A DNA stretch of 20,987 bases, from contig CAYMCO010000051.1 in NCBI GenBank assembly GCA_964388955.1, positions 1 to 20,987 on the forward strand, written 5' to 3'. The notes under the pieces are model-generated. The model was not told the DNA's origin, did not search any database, and saw only the letters and a program-made list of their open reading frames with translations. The position numbers and the translations under genes were made by a program. The DNA is from CAYMCO01 sp964388955 (GTDB lineage: Bacteria > Chloroflexota > Anaerolineae > Anaerolineales > E44-bin32). This document shows positions 5,801 through 11,987 of this stretch, in pieces. Each line of letters starts with the position of its first letter. Position 1 is the stretch's first letter.

Positions 5801-6979
5801 ATGTCGGGAATAAAATCGAATGGCAGGAAAGTGGACCTCTCACATGAGGAAATTCTCCGATACTCGCGGCATCTTCTGATGCCGGAAGTCGGTCTGGATG
5901 GACAGAAGCGACTGAAGGGCAGCTCTGTCCTGGTGATCGGAACCGGGGGGCTGGGCTCACCCGCTTTGATGTACCTTGCGGCTGCAGGAGTGGGCCGGAT
6001 TGGGATCGTCGATTACGATGTGGTAGACAGAAGCAATCTCCAACGACAGGTCATCCACGGCACATCCAGGGTTGGCGACCGCAAAGTGGCCTCGGCGCGC
6101 GACCGCATGCTGGATATCAACCCCGATATCCAGGTGGATGTCTACGACGAACCCTTCACTTCGGAGAACGCGCTCCGGATCGTGGAGCCCTACGAGGTGA
6201 TCATCGACGGCACGGACAACTTCCCCACCCGTTATCTCACCAACGACGTATGCGTGATGACCGGCAAGCCGAACATATACGGATCCATCTTCCGCTTCGA
6301 CGGCCAATTGAGCGTCTTTTGGGCCGAACATGGCCCCTGCTACCGCTGCCTGTTTCCGGAGCCGCCCCCTCCTGGAATGGTGCCCTCCTGCGCCGAAGGC
6401 GGGGTCTTCGGCGTGCTGCCCGGCACCATCGGGGCGCTGCAAGCTGCGGAGGCGCTGAAGATCCTGCTGGGCATCGGGGATCCGATGATCGGCAGGCTGC
6501 TGCTCTTCGACGCGCTGGCCTCCAGCTTCGAGTTCGTCAAGCTGAAGAAGAATCCGGACTGCAAGGTCTGCTCCGACCATCCCGAAGTGACCGAGCTGAT
6601 CGATTATGAGGAGTTCTGCGGGGTCCCGGCCCACGATCGGGCGGAGGGGCGCCTGCCGGAGAATTTGGAGATCGGGGCCAAGGAACTGGCCGCCCGGCTC
6701 GAGAGCGGTGAGGATGTCAAGCTGATTGATGTGCGTGAGCCGCACGAGTTGAAGATCTCGCACATCGATGGGGCCGAGCTAATCCCGCTGGGGACCCTGG
6801 CGTCGCGGATGCATGAGCTCGACAGCTCGGAGGAGATCGTGCTGTTCTGCAAGTCCGGCACTCGCTCGGCCCGCGCTCTCGAGCTGCTCGCCGGCGCGGG
6901 CTTCCGCAAGGTGAAAAACCTGCGGGGCGGTATCAACGCCTGGGCCGAGGAAGTCGATCAGAGCCAGCCCGTATACTGA
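5801..6979 (+). CDS. moeZ: MoeZ-type E1-like activating enzyme with rhodanese domain
   Basis: A two-domain enzyme that adenylates the C-terminal glycine of a sulfur-carrier protein and then loads sulfur on it. From ATG 5801 (392 residues), the ThiF/MoeB domain spans about 10-265: GTGGLGSP nucleotide loop (47-54), DYDVVDRSNLQRQ, DGTDN (136-140), and a structural zinc site of two CxxC pairs (Cys180/183 and Cys254/257). Cys197 lies in PSCAEGGVFG. A rhodanese domain spans about 290-385, with active-site Cys350 in CKSGTR. In Mycobacterium, MoeZ activates CysO, fitting this operon. An in-frame ATG at 5729 would add 24 residues lacking conservation; GTGAGG just upstream supports 5801. Confidence 0.93.
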   Translation: MSGIKSNGRKVDLSHEEILRYSRHLLMPEVGLDGQKRLKGSSVLVIGTGGLGSPALMYLAAAGVGRIGIVDYDVVDRSNLQRQVIHGTSRVGDRKVASARDRMLDINPDIQVDVYDEPFTSENALRIVEPYEVIIDGTDNFPTRYLTNDVCVMTGKPNIYGSIFRFDGQLSVFWAEHGPCYRCLFPEPPPPGMVPSCAEGGVFGVLPGTIGALQAAEALKILLGIGDPMIGRLLLFDALASSFEFVKLKKNPDCKVCSDHPEVTELIDYEEFCGVPAHDRAEGRLPENLEIGAKELAARLESGEDVKLIDVREPHELKISHIDGAELIPLGTLASRMHELDSSEEIVLFCKSGTRSARALELLAGAGFRKVKNLRGGINAWAEEVDQSQPVY

Positions 6980-7174
6980 TCGCGGGTCCTCTTCAAAAGG
7001 ATCTCTTTGGCTTGATGCCGGAAAGCCTCCCCCCACCGACGAGAAAGGCGGGGACATGGAAGCACCGGGAAGGAGGAGTCCGGGCATACACCGGGTTTCT
7101 CTCCCGCTGCTCGCCGCCTCGCATTCCATCCCCAGGTCCCTGGGCCCGTGATCGGCACTCGCCGGGCCGTGGCT
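6980..7174. other. Convergent intergenic region
   Basis: The region lies between two genes transcribed toward each other. GGCCCG (7143-7148) can pair with CGGGCC (7163-7168), but there is no U-tract, so a bidirectional terminator is only possible. GCCGGAAAGCCTCCCC (from 7017) also occurs from 1968, a 16-bp repeat of unknown meaning. No gene is seen. Confidence 0.35.
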
Positions 7175-9562
7175 TTATGCTGCCTCACCCCTCCCATAGC
7201 TCAGCAACCGCAGGGCGTTGAACACCACCACCAGCGTGCTGCCCTCGTGAAGAAGTATGGCGAGGCTGATTCCAGCAAGACCCAAAAGCGCCGCGGGAAT
7301 CAGCAGCGCGATCACTCCCACGGAGGTGAGCAGATTCTGGCGGATGATCCGGGCCGATTGCCTGCTCAGACCCACGGTGAAAGGCAGTTTTCCCAGCTCA
7401 TCCCCCATTAGAGCCACATCCGCGCTCTCCAACGCCACATCCGAGCCCCCTGCCCCCATGGCGATGCCGACGGTGGATCTGGCCAGGGCCGGGGCGTCAT
7501 TCACTCCATCCCCGACCATGGCGACCTTGCCGTGCGTTTCGATCAGATCCCGGATGGCCTGCTGCTTCTCCTCCGGCAGCAGCCCTGCCCGGTAGTCTTC
7601 GATCCCCACTTCTTTCGCCACACTCTCAGCGACCAGTCTGTTGTCCCCGGTCAGCATGATCAACTGCTTGATGCCCAGCGCGCGCAGCGCGCCCATGATG
7701 GCGCGCGCATCATCTCTGGGGCGGTCCGCCACGGCGATCGCTCCCAGGAATCGATCATCCACCTTCACGAGCATCGCTGTCCGGCCTTCACCTTCCATCG
7801 CCCTGACGCGCATCTCGAGGGCGGAGGGGATCTCCAGTCCGGTCTCCTCATGGAACATCTGGGGGTTGCCGACTTCCACCAGCGCATCTCCGAGTCGAGC
7901 GCGCACGCCCATGCCGGGGATGGATTCCAGCCTACGTGTCTCCGGCAGATGCTCAAGACCGCGAGCGCGCGCCGCCGCCACTATCGCTCCCGACAACGGG
8001 TGTCCGGAGCGAGACTCGGCGCTCGCCGCCATTTCCAACATATCCTCGATTGAGACCCCTTCGACAGAGAATAGGTCGGTGACCTCGGGCCGACCTCGAG
8101 TGATCGTGCCCGTCTTGTCGAAAGCAATGGCGTTCAGATTCCCCAGGCTCTCCAGGTATACTCCGCCCTTGATCAGCACGCCGCTATGGGCGGCCCGCGC
8201 GATCCCCGAGAGCACTGCGGCGGGAGTGGCAATCGCCAGCGCACAGGGCGATGCGGCCACAAGCAAGGTGAGGCCCCGCAATATAGAATTTTCCCAAGTC
8301 AGCCAGCCCAAGAGAGGCGGCACTATGATGACCAGGAGAGTGGTCGCCAGGATTGCAGGGACGAAATAGAGAGACACACGGTCCGTGAAACGCTGGGTGG
8401 GAGATTTCTGCGCTTGCGCTTCCTCGACCATTCGGATCACCCTTGCGAGGGTGGTATCCTCCGCCAACTTGGTGACCCGGATCACCAGGCTGTTGCCCCC
8501 ATTGACTGAACCCGCGAAGACTCCGTCGCCTTCCACCTTGGCGACGGGGAGGCTCTCCCCCGTTATGGCGCTCTGGTTGACCTCCGAATGACCCTCGATG
8601 ACATCGCCGTCGATCGGCATGCGCTCACCTGGCCGCACGACAACCTCATCTCCCCGCACCAAGCCTTCCACCGGGATCTCTCGCTCTCCCCCCTCTCTGC
8701 GCACACGGGCCGCGCGGGGGGCAAGGTCCGCCAGCGCCCGGATGGAGCGGCGTGCCCGCCCGATGGCATAGCCCTCCAACGCATGGCCGAGGCTGAAGAG
8801 GAACAGCAGCAGGCCGCCCTCCGCCCACCGTCCAAGGATGGCCGCGCCCATGGCGGCTACGACCATCAAGAAATCGATGTCAAAGCGCAGATTCCGAGCA
8901 GCATGGAATGCGTGTCGGCTGGCGTCGTACCCGCCAGCCAAGTAGGAGATCCCGTAGAATGTCGCCACCGCGACGGCAGGCAGATGCAGCCATACCTGGC
9001 CCAGGAAGGCCAAGCCCAGGAATAGGCCGGAAAAGACGCTGGCCACCAACGGCCAATTCTCTTCCAGCCACCCCTTTGGCGCCTGCTCCTCTTTGACGTG
9101 ATAGCCGAGCGCGCCGATGCGCTCAATGAGTTCAGACTCTGCCACGTACTCCGTGTCATACTCGACCCATATGCGTTCCGCGGCATAGTTGGCGGACAGA
9201 TTGATGATCCCAGGCTGCCGCGAGAGGATATGCTCGATGCTGAGGGCGCAATCGGCACAGTCCATGTCCGTCACCCGAAGCGTCTGGTGGTGATAGCGTT
9301 TGGCGACCTCCGCTCCCGCGTGCTCCGCGATCCGCCGCACCCGCTCCAGCGGGAGCAGATTGGGATCATAGTGCAGGCACAGTGAAACCCTGCCATCCTG
9401 GCGATGGATGTGGGCGCGGAGAATGCCTTTGAAAGCCAGCACCTCTTCTTGAAGCCGTTCCACGCATTGGTCCCGCTCGTCCGCCACTTCCGGCAACAGG
9501 ATCGGCAATTCCACGCGCAAAGTCGATTCCGCCCCGATGCCTCCTGTCTTTGTATTTCTCAA
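7175..9562 (-). CDS. P1B-4-type heavy-metal efflux ATPase
   Basis: An inner-membrane pump that uses ATP to export transition metals. Two heavy-metal-associated domains come first: residues about 15-85 lack the CxxC, and about 95-157 keep it (DCADC, Cys102/Cys105). About eight membrane helices follow (four between 168 and 262, then 401-418, 427-445, 743-760, 762-782). Catalytic motifs are complete: TGES (334-337), DKTGT with phosphorylated Asp482, His521-Pro522, and GDGVND (684-689). The metal site is SPC (438-440) with HEGST (772-776), the P1B-4 signature, rather than the CPC of Zn/Cd or Cu pumps; P1B-4 members export cobalt, iron or related ions. The start is TTG with AAAGGAG six bases upstream. 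It lies 157 bp after arsR on the same strand; that gap shows no gene. Confidence 0.93.
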   Translation of the reverse strand: MRNTKTGGIGAESTLRVELPILLPEVADERDQCVERLQEEVLAFKGILRAHIHRQDGRVSLCLHYDPNLLPLERVRRIAEHAGAEVAKRYHHQTLRVTDMDCADCALSIEHILSRQPGIINLSANYAAERIWVEYDTEYVAESELIERIGALGYHVKEEQAPKGWLEENWPLVASVFSGLFLGLAFLGQVWLHLPAVAVATFYGISYLAGGYDASRHAFHAARNLRFDIDFLMVVAAMGAAILGRWAEGGLLLFLFSLGHALEGYAIGRARRSIRALADLAPRAARVRREGGEREIPVEGLVRGDEVVVRPGERMPIDGDVIEGHSEVNQSAITGESLPVAKVEGDGVFAGSVNGGNSLVIRVTKLAEDTTLARVIRMVEEAQAQKSPTQRFTDRVSLYFVPAILATTLLVIIVPPLLGWLTWENSILRGLTLLVAASPCALAIATPAAVLSGIARAAHSGVLIKGGVYLESLGNLNAIAFDKTGTITRGRPEVTDLFSVEGVSIEDMLEMAASAESRSGHPLSGAIVAAARARGLEHLPETRRLESIPGMGVRARLGDALVEVGNPQMFHEETGLEIPSALEMRVRAMEGEGRTAMLVKVDDRFLGAIAVADRPRDDARAIMGALRALGIKQLIMLTGDNRLVAESVAKEVGIEDYRAGLLPEEKQQAIRDLIETHGKVAMVGDGVNDAPALARSTVGIAMGAGGSDVALESADVALMGDELGKLPFTVGLSRQSARIIRQNLLTSVGVIALLIPAALLGLAGISLAILLHEGSTLVVVFNALRLLSYGRGEAA

Positions 9563-9719
9563 TCAATGCTCCTTTCCGTCGAATGAATAGTCGCTTCTTC
9601 CACCGCCCCATACACCGGAGATGAACCGCCCCCACGAGAATGCGCCCACCGGAGCGACACTACACCTGGTGGGCTTCATGCTCCTGGCGTCTGGGCGCTC
9701 TCCAGCCAGCGCTTGGGGA

Positions 9720-10040
9720 TCACCCATGCAACACGTGATCCAACCCTCTGCGAAAGAGATCGGCGATGTGATCGTCATCCAGGCTGTAGTGCACCTGACG
9801 CCCCTTCTTCCGGGCGCGCACCAAGCGCATCTGGCGCAGGCCGCGTAAATGATGGGATACGCCCGAATCGGTGATTCCCACCATTTCGGCCAGTTCCGAC
9901 ACTGTGCGCTCGTCGTCCATCAACGCGGCGAGTATGCGGACACGCGTGGCGTCGCTCAGCGCTCCGAAAAGCTCCGCTACCCGGCTCGCTGTCTGGTAGT
10001 CCACTTCCCCTCCCGATCTACTTTCTATCTCCGCCGTCAT
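9720..10040 (-). CDS. ArsR/SmtB-family metal-sensing repressor
   Basis: A 106-residue winged-helix repressor: LFGALSDATRVRILAAL, the recognition helix TDSGVSHHLRGLRQ and the wing VRARKKGRQVHYSL. The C-terminal helix carries Asp89, His91, His102 and His105, spaced D-x-H-x10-H-x2-H. This is the alpha-5 metal site of zinc/cobalt sensors such as CzrA and SmtB. No cysteine is present, excluding ArsR- or CadC-type sensing at alpha-3. It precedes the efflux ATPase on the same strand and faces a SmtB-like operator, so it most likely represses both genes until metal binds. The alpha-5 site together with a P1B-4 pump points to cobalt or zinc (inference). Confidence 0.94.
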   Translation of the reverse strand: MTAEIESRSGGEVDYQTASRVAELFGALSDATRVRILAALMDDERTVSELAEMVGITDSGVSHHLRGLRQMRLVRARKKGRQVHYSLDDDHIADLFRRGLDHVLHG

Positions 10041-10043
10041 GCA

Positions 10044-10108
10044 AATACATGAGCAATTATTTGTTATATTCTATGGATATTATATGTCCCCGGGGGGAAG
10101 CCTGTCAA
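10044..10108 (-). promoter_or_regulatory. arsR promoter and SmtB-like operator
   Basis: On the minus strand, TTGACA (10108-10103) and TATAAT (10084-10079) form an exact consensus promoter with an 18-bp spacer; transcription would start near 10072. Immediately downstream, 10044-10070 reads on the plus strand AATACATGAGCA, AT, then TATTTGTTATATT. This closely resembles the known 12-2-12 operator of cyanobacterial smtB (left arm AACACATGAACA). It ends three bases before the arsR start codon, so repressor binding would block both initiation and the start of the message. Confidence 0.85.
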
Positions 10109-10183
10109 GGCCGCGTATTCATTCATCAATAATGTCACCGACGCGGTATGGTTCTTCCATTTGAAAATGCTGCCCAGGGAACC

Positions 10184-10620
10184 ATGTCCGACGATGAGAA
10201 GATGAACATGGATGAGCGACGCAAGTACCTTCGAAGGATGCAGAAGCGCTATCGCTCGGCCATCCGCCCCGAGCGCAGCCAGCTGCTGGGCGAAATGCAA
10301 GCGGTCACGGGGCTGCACCGTAGGAGCCTGACTCGGCTTATGAACGGCGACCTGGCCCGCAAGCGGCGAACCGCCTAGGCGCATTCCCTGGGATGAGCAA
10401 GAGCCCCGTCACTTCGAAACCGACCCGGTCCATCATTGGGGCACCTCCGCTTCTGGCCCGTGCATTCACACACTGCAGGTGATCGATGTGGCCACAGGAT
10501 GGAGCGAGCGGGCCGCCACGCTGGGGCGCAGCTGCCTGGTCATGAAAGACGGCTTCCGGCGCGTTTTGGCCCGCCTGCCTTCTGCTGTCATAGAGATCCG
10601 CCCCGATAAGGACAGCGCCT
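10184..10620 (+). pseudogene. Broken DDE/integrase-type transposase, copy 1
   Basis: Residues encoded from ATG 10184 (MSDDEKMNMDERRKYLRRMQ, then VTGLHRRSLTRLMNG) are the N-terminal part of an rve-type transposase seen repeatedly in Chloroflexota. An in-frame stop occurs at 10376-10378. The protein continues in another frame from about 10380 (FETDPVHHWGTSASG, then HTLQVIDVATGWSERAATLG, up to EIRPD near 10607). That covers the first catalytic Asp region and the start of the second, where the usual PDNGSEF reads PDKDSAS. Similarity stops there. So the gene is frameshifted, mutated at the active site and truncated. I see no terminal inverted repeats. Confidence 0.85.
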
Positions 10621-10710
10621 CCCGACGGCGCAGGCCGGCGGCGGCGCTCATCGCTTCCCCCGTGCAGGTGACGTTCCTTCCCCCCACCCCGGACGCCAGC
10701 CCCTGCATTC

Positions 10711-10809
10711 CGTCATTGCGAGGAGCCCGAAGGGCGACGTGGCAATCTTTTCGGGAGCGAATCCTCTCCAATGGAAAGATTGCCACGGCGCTCCGCGCCT
10801 CGCAATCAC
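10711..10809. repeat. CGTCATTGCGAGG-type palindromic repeat
   Basis: The left arm (10711-10751, CGTCATTGCGAGGAGCCCGA onward) and the right arm (10774-10809, ending CGCCTCGCAATCAC) are imperfect reverse complements around AAAGATTGCCAC/GTGGCAATCTTT. This palindromic unit is widespread as a non-coding repeat in many bacterial genomes, including Chloroflexota. It lies between the two transposase remnants. Confidence 0.8.
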
Positions 10810-10871
10810 TCTGTGATGAGGGTCAGAATTGACATCGGCTCAAAGGGAATGGGATTCTGGGGTACGGGGTG

Positions 10872-10962
10872 GGGGCATTTGCATGCGCGGGCCTCGAATT
10901 GGATGGCATCTGGTTCAAGCGCTTGACGGAGGGCTTCGCCTCTCAAGTTGGAACATCCCCTG
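10872..10962 (+). repeat. Dispersed repeat family 3, copy 2
   Basis: It matches the reverse complement of 2123-2213 at roughly 75-80% identity over about 90 bp. It lies 65 bp before the second transposase remnant and encodes GLELDGIWFKR in the frame shared with the other copy. Confidence 0.65.
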
Positions 10963-11027
10963 TTCATCCAGCTAGAACGTTAGCGATGGACTGTGGCTCG
11001 TCTAAACGAGAATCCACCGGTGGGATC

Positions 11028-11215
11028 ATGTCCGTCGATGATCCTATGAATATTGATGAACGCCGGAAACGTCTCCGGAGAATGCAGCGGCGCTATTCGG
11101 CGGGCGGCCGCCCGGAGCGCAGTCGGCTGTAGGACGAAATGCAGCAGATCACAGGGCCGTTCCGGACGCGCCCGACACGGTTCATGAACGCTGCTGCGAG
11201 CGGAAGGCTGATTGG
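11028..11215 (+). pseudogene. Broken transposase N-terminus, copy 2
   Basis: MSVDDPMNIDERRKRLRRMQ, then RYSAGGRPERSRL, aligns residue for residue with copy 1 at 10184. A TAG stop at 11130-11132 interrupts the frame where copy 1 has Leu. Alignment continues past it (EMQQITGPFRTRPTRFMN) and fades near 11215. The catalytic domain is absent. It lies in the same orientation as copy 1, about 840 bp downstream. The two copies differ at many positions, so they are not a recent duplication. Confidence 0.8.
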
Positions 11216-11326
11216 GAACAAACAGCCGGCTGGGAAGGAATGTCTATGCCCGGCTCCTGCTCGCACCGGTAGAATCAGACATTGGGGGACTTTTGTCTGC
11301 CGAACAACTGTCATTCCACCCTGGAT

Positions 11327-11346
11327 TATCTAACGAACGTTAGATA
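11327..11346. promoter_or_regulatory. TetR operator
   Basis: TATCTAACGAACGTTAGATA is a 9-2-9 palindrome with perfect arms, ending 14 bases before the tetR start. A possible -10, TACAAT (11345-11350), overlaps its end, with no good -35. The predicted transcript would start within a few bases of the ATG at 11361, which has no ribosome-binding site, so a leaderless message is likely. The sequence GAACGTTAG also occurs once at 10975-10983. Confidence 0.8.
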
Positions 11347-11360
11347 CAATTGATGCTGCG

Positions 11361-11987
11361 ATGCAAGACGGATCTGAGAGCACCAAAGAGCGCATCATAC
11401 GCGCCGCGATAGATGCCTTTGCGGAGGGAGACTACGAAGGCACTTCAATCCGCGACGTGGCGAGCGCCGCTGGGGTATCTCTGCCGGTGATCTACTATTA
11501 CTTCCAAAGCAAGGAGGGGTTGTACGACTATGTGATGCGCCATTGTCGACTGAGCTATATCCAGAAGGTCAAGGCCGCACTCCAAGAAGCGGAAGGTCTG
11601 CGGGCGAAGTTGGAAGCGATCGTGCGGGTCCGGCATGCGCTCATCAAGGACGAGCGCTCCCTGGTGCTCCTGCTCATCCGGGAGCAGTTCAGCATCGTCG
11701 AGTGGACCGACACCCCACGAGAGATCTCCCCAACCCTATCGGTGACCTTTGAATTCGTGGAGGAAATGCTCCGGGCTGGCATACGTGCAAAGGAAATTCC
11801 GGCACAGGATGACGAATCCGCGGCCTGGGCACTGGTGGGGCTGCTGGGGATCTTCGATCTGCGAATCCTGAACCGTGGCACGCCGGCGACCGCGACGGAG
11901 ATTGAGCGCGTGGTGCAGTTTGCCCTGACCGGCCTGAATCGCTCGCCTGCCGGCGTGCAGGCAGGAGCTGAAGTGGAAGAGCGATGA
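11361..11987 (+). CDS. TetR-family transcriptional regulator
   Basis: A 208-residue repressor. The N-terminal helix-turn-helix is typical (TSIRDVASAAGVS then VIYYYFQSKEGLYDYV, residues 28-58). The C-terminal half is the variable ligand-binding and dimer domain and gives no ligand clue. It is the first gene of the exporter operon: its last four bases (ATGA) overlap the permease start. The palindromic operator just upstream implies autorepression and control of the whole exporter, with induction by an exported compound (inference). The translation start lacks a ribosome-binding site. Confidence 0.93.
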   Translation: MQDGSESTKERIIRAAIDAFAEGDYEGTSIRDVASAAGVSLPVIYYYFQSKEGLYDYVMRHCRLSYIQKVKAALQEAEGLRAKLEAIVRVRHALIKDERSLVLLLIREQFSIVEWTDTPREISPTLSVTFEFVEEMLRAGIRAKEIPAQDDESAAWALVGLLGIFDLRILNRGTPATATEIERVVQFALTGLNRSPAGVQAGAEVEER

